Shown piece after piece: positions 1-11,419 of a stretch of 64,000 nucleotides of DNA (position 1 is its first letter; each line of letters begins with the position of its first letter). The translations under genes and the position numbers were made by a program. A model generated the notes under the pieces. It saw nothing but the letters and a program-made list of their open reading frames with translations. It was not told where the DNA came from and did no database searches. This DNA is from Celoporthe dispersa (taxonomy: Eukaryota; Ascomycota; Sordariomycetes; Diaporthales; Cryphonectriaceae), in contig WAID01000013.1 of the NCBI GenBank assembly GCA_016584495.1, positions 62,001-126,000 of the forward strand, read 5' to 3'.

Positions 1-624
1 ATACGTAAGAATAGAATCTTGGATGGACAATTGCGGAAGTGCCGTACCAAATGGTAGCGCCAAGGAACCCAGTTACTACTTTTTAGCAACATTGCAAAAG
101 GGCCTAAAGGCAACCTGTCACCCCCTACAGTAATAAAAAGAGCAGCCACTTCAATACTGGCAGACAGAACTAGAGTTATCAATGTAACACTCCATGACCT
201 CCATTCATATAGTATTATTCATTTCAAAAATTCTCTTTCAACACCGGATTCTATCAGCATATGCCAAACCAGAGACCGAAACTACAGCGGGCATTCTCAA
301 ACACGAAGGCATCTACATTCTAACCCTTATACGTATAGGTTTATGCTAGTAAGAGTGTTATTAATATATCTTATCCCAGTATGAATAACACAAATTGTTG
401 ACCATGTTGAGTGCGAGAGATCAGTGCCAGTAAGCTAATCGTAGTAATAATATATAGGAGGAATATTCAACATAACTACTAAAAATTTATATACACAGAT
501 CTATCTACTCAGGCTCTGCATGTATGTTATTCCGGCTTTTCAGCTGCACGCGGCTTATCCCGACTGCACTTTCATCACTATAGGCATCTTACATGATGCT
601 CGATATCCGTTCAGCTTTCAGAAA
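1..624. other. Gene-free left edge
   Basis: AT-rich sequence with many stops in all frames. I see no gene, RNA or repeat here. It forms the 3' flank of the minus-strand membrane-protein gene that ends at 625. Confidence 0.5.
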
Positions 625-1706
625 TTAATACTCAGCAGGAAGTTCTGACGGCCATTGCTGATTCACTAGCCTTCTTTCATCTCCATCGGGTAATTCTGAA
701 GGTCGTTCCACTACTGGCATTTCGTGACTTTCCTCTCTTCCCTTAATATAGCTCCTAGGGAGCTCGCCACGAGACCGAGTAGCGCCGGGTTCTGGAAGCC
801 GTGCTGGTCCTCGAACCTTCCGCCTGCGAAGCCAAAACCACGAAACAGCGAGCATACTTAGAACAACAGCAGATGCGACACCTATACCGATTCCTACAAG
901 TGCGCCGGGTGACGTCGTTGATGCCTTTCCGCTATCTCCAGTTGGAGATGCTGTGTCTGTTACTAGAGTGCTCGCAGTTCCCGGAATGCTGGTGTCCGTA
1001 GCAGTGGCTGTCATATTCAACGACAAGTCGCTAGACTTGTATACAAGCTCAATCATGGGCGCCCATATCTGAGAAACGCCTGTTTTTGTTGTGCTTTCCG
1101 GTAGCGTCGGTTCAGTAATGAAAGCCGAAATCGCGTTGCCTGAGGTGATGCACGTGGCCGTCGTAAATGTGGTTGCGGGACTGAGGCTTCGCACACACGA
1201 TTGATGAGTGTACAGATCGAGTACGCAGTTGTAATCGCTAAATAGGAAGCGAAAGAAACTCATGTTAGATATTGACTATCTATTGAGAGTTCAGAGTAAT
1301 CGCTATACCTTGGGCAACACCCAATCGCTGTCTCATCGGCGCTTAGCACGAACTGAAAAGCGAAATATTCTGATGTTTGTGTCTCGACAGCCAACGCTGC
1401 TGTTGATGAGCAAGCTCGATACCAGCCGGATGGACACACGAGGCCTGGTGAGTAGTAACCCCATCCATCCAAACCAGCCGTTGGTCCAGCCTCAATAGTC
1501 GGGTCCGTTGACGGCCAGCATTTTGGGTTATCGAGCATCGCACCGGCCGAACATGTTTGCGCCCAGTAATAACTATATGGCAAGCCTGTTGTTGTGAATA
1601 TATAGGTACAGGATGGAGAGAATGTGTGAGTTGTGGTAAGAGGGCCAAGGTTTGTTCCTGTACTTGTCGCAGTAAATGCCCTGCTTATTGCTGTAGGAAG
1701 TGACAT
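625..1706 (-). CDS. Single-pass membrane protein with Cys-rich ectodomain
   Basis: Two exons, 1706-1309 and 1237-625, around a 71-bp intron (GTATAG...CTAAC...TTTAG), give 336 aa. The junction restores a continuous Cys-rich stretch: GCCPSDYNC is formed across the splice. The N-terminal ~200 residues are Thr/Ser- and Cys-rich and look extracellular. A Gly/Ala/Val-rich membrane segment follows (ALVGIGIGVASAVV), then a stop-transfer RRRK and a ~70-residue Pro/Glu/Arg-rich cytoplasmic tail ending PSELPAEY. This layout is common among fungal wall-sensor-like proteins of unknown function. No cleavable signal peptide is obvious at the ATG, so either the membrane segment serves as anchor or an upstream exon was missed. 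The call rests on architecture; function is unknown. Confidence 0.75.
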
Positions 1707-3705
1707 CCTTGATTTTGCTTAGAAACTTTCTTCGTTGCAATGAATATTAAAATCAATTTTAAGTAGTGTGTTCAGATCTTAAAAACGAAAATGATAATAA
1801 TGATATTGATATATCAGCGCGCAGCCGGATTTCGAAGTGCAAAGCGAAGAAGCCAGCGAGGAAGGGGAGCAGAAGGGCTTTAGTGGGAAAGAAAGGGGGA
1901 GGGGTTTAAAATTTATCAGCAAATAGCCTCATTTCTCGCCCCCAAAGTCATTCTTTGGGTCCAATTTGATCTAAAAGCCCCCAAAAATCCTTTTTCCTTG
2001 ACCGAAGACCTTGTACCAATCAATCCTGCTGCAGCGAATAGTAAAAGCTGCTTTGCCGCTTTGATGTTTGAGGTTGTGCAAGCTGACACCTATAAATATA
2101 CTAGCTTTACTGATTCATTTACTGATTCACACCCATTTGACAAGAGAGGAACCAATATAAATACTGCATTGAAAAATCCCTCTCAGGCCACATTGTGCTC
2201 TTTTCTTTGTCCGCTCTCCCCTTCATGCTTTGTATAAGTTTAGTATCAACTGTAAGCTACCACACACTCTACAAACTTCAGAACTAGCTTTATATAATAA
2301 ACGATTTACCTATTAGAGCTATACACTCAAGCTCAGATAGGCTATATCTAGAGAAGATACTGTGGCGCTATGAGATACATTAACACATTTGATAAATATG
2401 TAAATATTAGTATCAGTCTTCAAGATGAGACGATCAAAGTACTAATAATTACAAGCTGAAACGAGATATCTTACGCGATATTATAGAGCCTATATCAAGG
2501 CTCTCTCCTAAATTCTTTTGCGTAGAAATTGTCATAATTATGGACCAGAGCATTGGCTGAATACACAGCAGTTACCTTCAAAATAGAAGGAAAATTGAAG
2601 CAATGGCCCCTCCTACTTTGTCCTTTAATCAACTGAGTCATGCCGGAGGCTAGGGAGGTCCGATAACAACTAAGCTCTGCTGCTCTAAGGGCTATTTGAT
2701 GCCTTAATGATCAGCGCCAGGTAGATTTGGCTCAAATACCAGCTCAAGAGAAACAGCCTCCCCTGCAAAGCAACTCGCTGTAATTATTTGAATAGGGATT
2801 CCTGGCGGCCTATGATCTAGACGTTTCTCACATTGCGCGACCTGTTGCTGCTACCCACACTACTAAAGAGTTGCTATAGATAACGATATTTTACTTCACT
2901 CGAAAACAGGGGGTACATAAGCGGCTTCTCAAGGAGCTCATCCGGGTATACGGTCCCGATAGTAAACATTAGTAAAAGTAATACTGGATTTGAATATTTA
3001 TGACCTCCTTGGCCCACAGTCCTTTCGCTACCAATGAGATTAAGATAGCTCTATAATACATGGCTTCAGAATAATTAATTAAATACCTAATGAGCATCAG
3101 TCCGCGAGTTTCATGTTCAAGATATCTTCGGTTTTAGATCCGCCTAGATGATATGTGATTCGGAGAAGGAAGAGTTCGATATGGACGCCCTATAATCAAC
3201 GCCAAAAAAATTCTAGTCTTCGGTTATATTTTGTACATAGCCGCCAGATCTCATATTGTGAATGTCTATTAATCTTTTCTATTGATCATCGAATGACTAA
3301 TCAAATGCTCGCGCTGCAAATCTATAAAATTTGAAAAGCTATCCGAATTTTGAACTACTTGTTGTGAGCAGAAGCTCTTAGTTTGGCTACCTAGAACCAA
3401 TATTTACAGGGCTCTATTCATACAAGGCATTACTCCTTGCCTGTCTTCTGTTCTCTCTCATCTCTTCGAATAACAGTTCAGATTCACCTCATTTTGGACT
3501 CACCAACGATCGCCCTGCTCATCTCACTACCTCCGGCATGTAGCGACGGGTCTTGTCTTCGAGCCTGCATCCTATTTTCTATGGCAAAACTCTTACGTTA
3601 TAATTTTTCTCCTAATATATTCATCCGGCTGTCTCACAGCTTTATCCATTCTCCTTGTCCATAATATGCATTACATGCAAGTTCCCTCCAAGATATGCAA
3701 CCTTA
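1707..3705. other. 2-kb AT-rich gene-free stretch
   Basis: Frequent stops on both strands and only short chance ORFs. No terminal repeats or transposase-like reading frames were recognised. The composition (many TATA/CTATA words) would fit an old mutated repeat, but I cannot show one. Confidence 0.4.
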
Positions 3706-5103
3706 TCATGTCTCACTTCCAAAAGCGACGTAGGCGGGAGCTGTAGTTCCATCACAGGAGTTCTGAACGAGATAATCGCTCGTAGTGCTGCTTGAACTTA
3801 GAACAGTTGTTCCATCTGGTGCCGTAATAGTGACGCCAAATCCGAAGGGGCCGTCACCCTGGCTGAACAAGATGCGAAGCGGGATGTATTGTCCTGCAGT
3901 AGCCGCATAGGTTCCAACGATGGTGCCACCGCCGCCTGTACCAGCGCCAAGCTCGGGGTATGTCACGTCCAACAAGGCGTTTGCGCGTGTCCAGCCCGAG
4001 TAGGCAGTTTGACCGGCCCAGACCAAGACGATATCGTCAGCAGCGGTCACTTGGAAAGTGAAGGTGCCAGTCTGTCCAGCGTACAGGTAGCCACGGTAGT
4101 TCAGAGCGATGTCGTTGCAGTTCTCTGTGTAACCGTAGAAGCTGAAGGTAGAGCTTGAGTAGGGGCAGGATCCGCCGATACCTCCTGCAGAAGCGGCGAC
4201 ACCCGAGACAGCAGGAGTAACGGTCTTGAAATAGGTAGGATCAAACTGCGAGTAGACTCCATCGGAGTTCACGCCAAAGGGAGATGTATAATATGCAAAT
4301 TGCATGCCCTGGTTAGAGCAGGACAGATCAGGGGTAGGGCTCGGGCAGTAGATGGCGGTTGAGGTGGGAGTTACGGTGACTGTGGTGCTCTGTAAGATAT
4401 GTTAGTCGTAGTAAAAGATTCAGCAAGAAATATGCGGACTACTTACGGGTGTTACGGTTGGCGTATAGAATGGGGTGGTTACTGGGGTCTCCGTGGTGGT
4501 GGCAGCGACATTCGAGGTTGCAACAGTGGTTGGGTAGACGGTTGAGATGATGGTACTTGTGCTAGTGGGCGTCGGGACATGTAGACAAGAGCAGGCGAGC
4601 GAGACAGCAGTCGAAACCAGACCCTTCAGACAATCTGGGGTGGGAATGGTCGACTTGGTACTTGAAGTAGCACTTGAAGAAGTTGATGACTTCGAAGTGG
4701 TGGTGGTCAGGTGGCGCTTCGCAGCAGCATCAGTGGTGCATGTCGTAACGGTAACAGCATCAGCTGTCACTGTCAGGGTGGCCGTCGGGGCAGTGACGGC
4801 GGACACAGTGACAACCGGCAAGGTCGAAGTTGAAGCCGTGACAGTATCGGTTCCAGTCGTAGCTGTCACTATGCTTGTCACGTAGCTAGTTGACGTCGTA
4901 GTGGTAGACACAGTAGAAGTCTGGATACCAAGATAGCTGGAGCAGAAGGGAGTCGCAGAGGGCACAGCAGAGAGCGTCGAAACGACGGCATCTACGACCA
5001 AGCATACCAAACTTCCGGTCCGATCCTCCAGAGTAGCGAGGTCTGCAGGCAAGGCCATCGCAGAAGGAGCGCTCAAGAGAGCAAGGGCGAGTATGGGATG
5101 CAT
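3706..5103 (-). CDS. Secreted GLEYA-domain surface protein
   Basis: Exons 5103-4447 and 4389-3706 flank a 57-bp intron (GTAAGT...CTAAC...ACAG), giving 446 aa. I chose the ATG at 5103 because it starts a signal peptide (MHPILALALLSAPSAMALP); an in-frame extension upstream adds a non-signal N-terminus. Residues ~25-80 hold a Cys-containing segment, ~85-260 are a Thr/Ser/Val-rich stalk likely to be O-glycosylated, and the C-terminal ~190 residues form a PA14-like GLEYA domain (FAYYTSPFG, SFYGYTENCNDI, YRGYLYAGQTGTFTF, WAGQTAYSGW). GLEYA domains are lectin-like ligand-binding modules of fungal adhesins. There is no clear GPI signal at the C-terminus, so it may be secreted or held non-covalently. 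The domain call is strong; the ligand is unknown. Confidence 0.85.
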
Positions 5104-6172
5104 CTTGTCGTTGATCTCAAGAGGTGCTTGCTGGTGCTGCTGTGCTGGAGGATTCTGTTGTCTTGTCAGGAGATTCGGCAGCATTTATACATTTGACCAC
5201 AGGCTGGAGACATGACATACTTTCTCAGAATGACACCAAGTTCGATCGAACTCACTTCCAGCTCTGAATCTCCCTTCAGCAGGTCACGAGGGTCTCAGTC
5301 TGCGGTCTGGACTCCCCACGAGAGCTTCAGTCTGCGGTCTGGACTCGCCATGAAAGCCTCATTTCGTGGTCTGGACTCGCCATGACGGCCTCAGTCTGCG
5401 GTCTGGGCTCAACCAGCTGTAGGAAACCTACTAACTCTCTGAGATAACCGATCGGAGCTGAGCGACACCGGCTTGGGATTTCCCGAACCAGATCTTCACT
5501 AAGTATTCTAATCCCCATTCTACTAATGCGCTGGCACGAGTTCCATAATTCTCTACTAAGCGCATAGCTGCTATAAAATAGTAGGAGATCCATAGACTTT
5601 GGATCAATGTACAAATACGGACTACAGGTGGAGTGTTGCACGAGGAGTGGATCAGGCTGTGAGCTAGGCAAGGGATCTGTTCAGCTTGAGCTGAATCAAC
5701 CTCGGCGACCACCATGTCGGGAATGAGAAAGTCAAATCACATGCATCATCTCAGAGTCTGTGTGACTTGAATGTATAACAGAAAAAATTGTTCTTTTAGG
5801 GATGATGTTGGGCTAATCGCAGAGTACTGCGGTTTCCTTTTTGCATTGAGGAGACATAGCCAAGTACTTTACTTACTCCGAAGCAGGTGTTATGGCATTG
5901 CAGCCTACGAGTTACATTACCGGCCTAGCGTCAAGCCAAGGGAATAAGCCCTTAAACTAGCATATTGATATGCTTAGGAGGTGGGACTGAGAACATTCGA
6001 GGCCAACCAAAATTCGGGGTTATTGAAATCGAAGAGTCAGGGTCAAAAGCGTCTTCATACGACGCAAGATATTTGCTATACCTGTGAGAGGCATGTTCAG
6101 AGTACTTATGGTCATCTCCTGTCTAATCTGCTAGATTCCCGGCGTGCTTATAATCACCATTGTCCTCACAGT
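5104..6172. other. Gene-free spacer with minisatellite
   Basis: Upstream region of the GLEYA gene. It holds the 32-bp tandem repeat listed separately and no coding sequence that I can support. ORFs here come from the repeat or are open by chance. Confidence 0.5.
5295..5411. repeat. Tandem repeat, about 4 x 32 bp
   Basis: Four copies begin at 5295, 5327, 5359 and 5391, exactly 32 bp apart. The shared core is TCAGTCTGCGGTCTGGACTC; the third copy varies (TCATTTCGTGGTCTGG) and the fourth is cut short after about 20 bp. The array lies about 190 bp upstream of the GLEYA start codon, inside its probable promoter. Confidence 0.9.
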
Positions 6173-7190
6173 TCAAATATGGGGGACCATTAGGTATGAA
6201 CTCTCTAGGCCTGGGCCCCCGCAATGAATAGTGTGGCGGCCTCGATTGTCTGTTGCATGGGGCGCAAGGCCAGGCAGCGGGAGAGGGACAATCGCTTTAC
6301 CGGACACAGTAAGTTTAAGGAAGTCCCCTTTCTGGAAAGACATTAGCTTCGTGCAGGGATTCGACCTATATGGAAGTTGACGTACCTGCCAATATACGCC
6401 GTATGGTCTGAGCGGGACATCTAATGCTCTGACTTCTCCTGAAGCTAGTGGCACTTTCTGTTGATACCGATAGTAAGGTTGAGCCTCTGCGAATTTCTCG
6501 AGGTCCTTGCCTAGGGCATGTCTGGCCCTCAGCTGCCCGTCTGGTCCCCAATGAAACGCCGTGCCCACCATACCAAGATCGACTTGCCGGTCATGAACAA
6601 ACTTGAGGATATACCGAGCAATTGCGATCGGTGGTTTGACACACAGTGTGCCCTGGCGGGCTCTTGTGCCTGGATACTTCTCAACTTGAACAAATACATC
6701 CATCTCATCGTGATCTTAGCAAGACATCATGAGATGTGCCATGAAATGTCCAGCTGTCTCGCAAGTCTCCGGCATCTCGAACCAAAACTCTGTCGCACCC
6801 GCATCAGAATTATAGCTCACATGAGCCTTATCTACTGGTGGTTTAACGTTAAGCAACCCATCACCTCGGAGGAAGTACTTGGCATACCTCGTGTGGGGCA
6901 GCGGGAAGTCGGCCTCAGCGCGGTTGACGGTATCCGGCCAATTTGTCATTCCCAGATGTAGTAGAGCTAGTCGTACCTTTGGTGTGAGTTCCCAACCATT
7001 GTCGGCCTTATCGCGGAGGTAGAAATCGAGGAATTGGAGGAGATCTCTCTAGGACGCATCATCGTAGTAGTCCGACCACTCTTGCTCATTGTGCACCCGA
7101 AGCCACTTTGGGACATCATCTAGGATCAAGCTCCAGGCCTTGAAGGTGCTGCCTGGTGTTCTGGTGTCCAGGGAAGTCAACCATAAGGGG
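6173..7190 (-). pseudogene. CocE/NonD (PepX C-type) hydrolase, decayed 3' part
   Basis: The minus strand reads the C-terminal half of an S15-type CocE/NonD hydrolase. It starts near AWSLILDDVPKWLRVHNEQEW and runs through FLDFYLRDKADNGWELTPKVRL and the jelly-roll domain to the terminal SSYLMVPHI; the family ends in a similar SYLLVPxI. Two in-frame stops interrupt it: one after DYYDDAS (TAG) and one after MMSC (TAA) before DHDEMDVFVQVEK. Both could come from a Gln codon by C-to-T change. A normal intron at 6332-6385 (GTACGT...CCAG) is preserved and joins YWQ to KGDFLKLTVSG. The alpha/beta-hydrolase half with Ser/Asp/His is missing or unrecognisable upstream of ~7190. I consider it a truncated pseudogene. 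Confidence 0.7.
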
Positions 7191-7715
7191 TGCAGGTGGG
7201 CCTTGTAAGCGCGCAACTATAAGGATATCACCCCCTTTTCAGGTTTTTTTTTTCTCGGATAGAAAGCAATATAAACCATCTTTCTTACCTTCATTTAATT
7301 TTGAGCTTTCTATGCCAGTCTTGACAGACTTTTTACCTTGTTTTCTCGTCCCCTTGACCTTGGTTGTCGTTCTTCTGAGCTTAGCACGCTTGGTTAACGG
7401 GGCTCTTGTCCTTTCCTTTGACTTCCGTCTTCATGCGACGGCGCCCGAGTTCTGGTTTACTAAAAGATGAATTTATCAGAGACTCGGCATCCCTATAGCC
7501 TTTTTAGACTATTACTGACTTCGTAGCATACACATCATATGCTTCAAGTTCCTGATCTTGTGTTATTTCCCGGCCTTCTTAAAATCTACAAGATATATCA
7601 CATAAGACGCGACATTGGTTTCGTTGAATCAAATGGGATTTGTCTGAGCTATGTCTGCACATCTCGGCAGAACAGCATGTTCTACCAAGCATCGGGCTGC
7701 TCAGTTGGCGGCTTA

Positions 7716-8148
7716 TTATACAGTGCTCCCTTGCCACCCAGTCTTGGACTCCTCGAATGTTGCCCGATCCTAGAGCTCGAACCTTCCCGGCATCAATGCG
7801 CTGCAGTCGACATGCTTCGCCTCCATGTCGAAGACAAGCGAGATATGGCCCTGGCGGCCGGGAGCTAGCCAGTGAATAAGGTAATGGCTCGGGCGTAGCT
7901 CCCGAACACGGCATGGCAAGGAAAAAATAATAGAGACCGTGGACCAGCTCGGGCATTGAGAAGCAGGTTCGGTCTTCGTTAAAACTAATCCCGTAGCCGA
8001 TCCCGGACGGATGGTAGTATTCAAAGGTGTAGCCCATGAGAGCTTTAGAAAATGGCTTCGTGCCGATCTTATCTGGAAGATGATCAACCTCCTGGGAGCA
8101 ACTCCAATTTAGTATCATGTCAAGCTGCACAAGCAAGCCCTCGCGCAA
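7716..8148 (-). pseudogene. MoaF/phenolic-acid-decarboxylase-like lipocalin relic
   Basis: Frame A reads KIGTKPFSKALMGYTFEYY, then HPSGIGYGISFNEDRTCF and MPELVHGLYYF. The similarity then continues in frame B as RELRPSHYLIHWLAPGRQGH, ISLVFDMEAKHVDCSALMPG and RFEL. The switch lies at the A6 run 7922-7927 (T6 on the coding strand); removing one base joins the frames. After RFEL a TAG sits where a Trp (TGG) would fit, and the sequence continues DRATFEESKTGW to a further stop at 7716. The pattern resembles MoaF-type small beta-barrel proteins (a hydrophobic YxVHW-like strand followed by a V-D/E-A strand and an SALMPG-like turn). The assignment is from memory of the family and is moderate; the break is directly visible. 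A further 5' exon may lie at ~8166-8237. Confidence 0.4.
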
Positions 8149-10840
8149 GTCTCCTGCTTACCTTGTCTTCTATGTCGACATTCTTCAGTTCCGCCGGAAG
8201 AGACCACTGTGGTGTTGTCAACTTGGCTGGTTGCTGAGAAATCACTGGTCAGCTAGAATGGAAAACCAAGAGGACTGGAGCATGTTTAATCCACCCAGCC
8301 CCGCCTTGGACTCAGCAACCATTGACCATAGCGACCTTAGAACCTAGCTTGCGCCCCGCAGCGGGGCCCCACGCTCCCCCCTCATTGTCGCGCCGTCTCC
8401 ATACGTAGGTGAATCTCATCGGGCGGGAAATGCACGAGTCAATGCCATGTACACATACCCTAGCCTGTCTGAAGAGGCAAAGAAGGAGAAAAAGAATAAC
8501 AGAAAGAACAGACGAAAAAGAGAAGAAGAGGAAGGGTGTGTGGTGGGGGGGAGGGGGAGGAGACAAAGTTCGAGGTTCACCAAATGAAGTACACAAAATG
8601 CATATGCACCGGGGTGATGTGACAAATTCGTAACCTCATTTTCCTTCGTTAATCGGCTTAATTCAATTCAGGCACAGAACCAATCCACACAAACTGGCTC
8701 ATTCAATCACTATACTCATCAGAACTTAAATACATAATATATATTTTTAGTGTAGACTCAGTCAAAGTCCCCAACATTGCCAATCAGTAGTTATGTGGAC
8801 CCGCTCTCGCTCTCCAAGACATATAGTCATTTTGTAGTCATCACCCTACCAAAGGTTGGTTGTTCCACATCCAACATGCCCTGTAGCAATCCAGGTCATG
8901 AGGCATCCATTCTCTCGATTCAAAAAGATAGTGCATAGTATGGACTATACGAAAAGGACGTTGCCTTCGCCGTCTATAGCCATGATGTTAGGGTTATTTG
9001 CGCCGAAATATGTTGAGAAATGACCAGTGCATTGCACAATCTTATTGGGATATAGAGATACGAGTCAGGTATTATTGACTCTGGTTATAGCGAGAAATTG
9101 ACCGATCTAAGAGGCGTCCAGCACCAACCCATTCGGCGAAGAACAGTTTCGTAGAAGGGCATCAATTCACCGTCGGCACCGCTGTTGCGGGTGACGAGTA
9201 GATCGTCAGATTCTTTCAACCCCTCGCCAATAAACCGATCCATAATAGTTATCAATTGTCGCTCTTGGTGTTTTATTATGAGTATGGCACACTTGAAGTC
9301 AGCTATGAGAATCTTCTGATGGTGCTTATGCTACGCTAGACTGCCATTAACTCCATGACTTCGCCGCCAAGCCTACCGAGAAGACCCGAACGTAGAGAAT
9401 GTGTGGCAAGTAGAGTATCCCGTTGCGTACTAGGGATTCTTTAGAAAGAAATCTAGAGGTTATCCAAGTTTCTATTTTTGAGAACGCTTAGACTGTTTGT
9501 CCTAGTTGTCGTGAGGAACTTGACAGGGCTGAGAGGACCTGAGCTTGAACCTGGGCGGGAATCTCCCGCAGAATGGACAATATTTAGTGTAATAATCTAG
9601 AAAAACCTTTCCAAGAATAGATATGATTATATTGAACGAACAGAATTAAACGTAGTTGATAGATTCCTGACACGGGGCCATCTCGACCACGTAAGTCTAC
9701 GAACGAAAAAAAGCATTAATTCGTTTCGAAAATTCTCATTATGCTATGAAGATGCACCACGAATAGGTCCTGTTGTACGAGGTCTATTCCAGATCATCTT
9801 CCACATCATGAGATGCGGCCAATGAATGAATGATAAGGGGACTTAGACGTTGGGGTAAGTCGCAGAGCGGACTACTCGGTAGATTGTTCAATATTCAACT
9901 CCACTTTATAACACTGCAAGATTGTAACCAAGCCCATCTCCATTCGCAGAAATTTTGCTAGCTAGACTCGGACATTTTCGAGAGATACTTTGTTGATATT
10001 CCATAAAGAAGACGATGAATTCGCATAATAAAAGAAGCTTATCAGCTCGGAGATATGGTGAAGTTGCTGCAATGACTGACAGAAACGGTTTCGAATGGGG
10101 AAACTCGGATGAAAAAACTAGAAACGAGGTTAAAAGCGCAGGGCGATCACAGGCTGAAGATCTCAAAACAACTCGTATATATTACTTATTTTCCTTGAAT
10201 AATTAATTCACGGCTATCGAACTCATCTCCTAGGGGAAGTGACGTTCCTTGACTCATGTAGAGCGCGACATAAGGGATGAATAAACTAGAGTTCGGATGC
10301 CAAAAAGCTCCGTGAGCCAACATTGCTTTGATGGGAGCGATTATAATTTGCCTCTCAAGAATTCGTAAGTACTGAGTACCATAATTAATAGTGCTTACAA
10401 GCCGATCTAAAATCTGACGGTTGCGAAATTTTTTGAACGTCGCATTGCTTATGCGAAATATGCTTAGGCTAGCTCGTATCAACTTACACCCAATGAGTTC
10501 GACCTAATTAACCGTAATGCTTATGCATACAGCTCCTGTTCTGTGACTCTGCTGGGATAAACATCCTTTCTATTCGGCCGTATGAACTTTGCTTGCGTGA
10601 TATTCCTAAATAGGTAAGGCGACGTCGTAAACGTGAACGTGCTTTGCATCCTTCGTGCATGGGAATGGTCTTCTTATATCGTACGACTATGGGGGCCAGC
10701 TCAGGGTGGAAGGAAAAAGCACCAAGTCATTATAAATGATAAAAGCTCACGGCTTCCTCCAAAGCTTACGACTTGACGTACAACTCACTAACGTTTACCC
10801 TACTTGATTTCTTACAGAACATCCACGAGTTAAAGTAACA
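8149..10840. other. 2.7-kb gene-poor stretch with faint relics
   Basis: A polypurine tract lies at ~8473-8565 (GAAGAGG-type, ending in runs of G). On the minus strand, ~8950-9040 reads NKIVQCTGHFSTYFGANNPN followed by IMAIDGEGNVLFV, weakly reminiscent of a gluconolactonase/SMP-30 blade. About 9100-9300 reads an open stretch containing MDRFIGEGLKESDDLL and MPFYETVLRRMGWCW before a stop. Neither can be extended into a gene. The rest, up to a TATAAA-like box near 10733, shows nothing I can support. Confidence 0.35.
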
Positions 10841-11419
10841 ATGGCATCCACGTTGGCCCTCCTCTCACTCGTCTTACCAGCCCTGGTCTCAGCCCTCCCG
10901 GACGTGTCTCCCGTCCAAGTTGGAGCAGGGACATGCGTCTATTTCCCTCTCTGGCAAGATGAAGAAGGCTCAGACATCACAGGCGGCTTCTTCTTCCACC
11001 CGGACCAGGCTGATAACAGCACCATCGACGGCCTCTACACCAGCGTCGAAGTGTTCAACCAAACCATCATCGACATCACTACCAACGCCGAAGAGGCCAA
11101 GGAGGATTACTACTGCATTGATGGTGCAGTAAAAGAATTGTACACCGATACGCCGGTTTATATCTCCACCACCAACGGCTCGCTGGGGTTTTTTGGCTCG
11201 GGTTTTGTGCCTGAAGTGTATCAGCACCAGGTCGATGGAGTGACGCAGAGTGGTGTCTTTTTGGGATACGGAGGTGTTACAGCTTGGGCTTACACTTTTG
11301 TGCCTAGTACGGGGGGTGCGGGCATCGTTGATACGTTTACGATGAGATTGTTGGACGCGCAGGATGCTCCGTTGAACGATGGAGAATTTTATGGGTTTTT
11401 GACAATTGTGGGAGCGTAG
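10841..11419 (+). CDS. Small secreted protein, unknown family
   Basis: An uninterrupted 192-aa ORF with its own ATG (CAACAATGG context). It has a clear signal peptide (MASTLALLSLVLPALVSALP) and a TATAAA-like element about 107 bp upstream. The mature protein is acidic and rich in Gly, Tyr, Phe and Thr, with two Cys (TCVYF near residue 31 and YYCID near residue 90) and NxS/T glycosylation sites (NST, NQT, NGS). The alternating hydrophobic pattern (VFLGYGGVTAWAYTF) suggests a beta-rich fold. I do not recognise the family. It is the only intact gene between the pseudogenes on either side. It could be an effector-like secreted protein, but nothing here proves that. Confidence 0.7.
   Translation: MASTLALLSLVLPALVSALPDVSPVQVGAGTCVYFPLWQDEEGSDITGGFFFHPDQADNSTIDGLYTSVEVFNQTIIDITTNAEEAKEDYYCIDGAVKELYTDTPVYISTTNGSLGFFGSGFVPEVYQHQVDGVTQSGVFLGYGGVTAWAYTFVPSTGGAGIVDTFTMRLLDAQDAPLNDGEFYGFLTIVGA

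Noticed and set aside
4547..4885. Plus-strand Val-rich ORF inside the GLEYA gene
   Set aside because: Antisense shadow of the Thr-rich stalk codons.
5295..5411. Possible CRISPR-like array
   Set aside because: The units are contiguous 32-bp tandem copies without spacers, in a fungal genome.
8409..8633. Lys/Arg/Glu-rich ORF in a polypurine tract
   Set aside because: Low-complexity GA-rich DNA is open in several frames; this is a composition effect.
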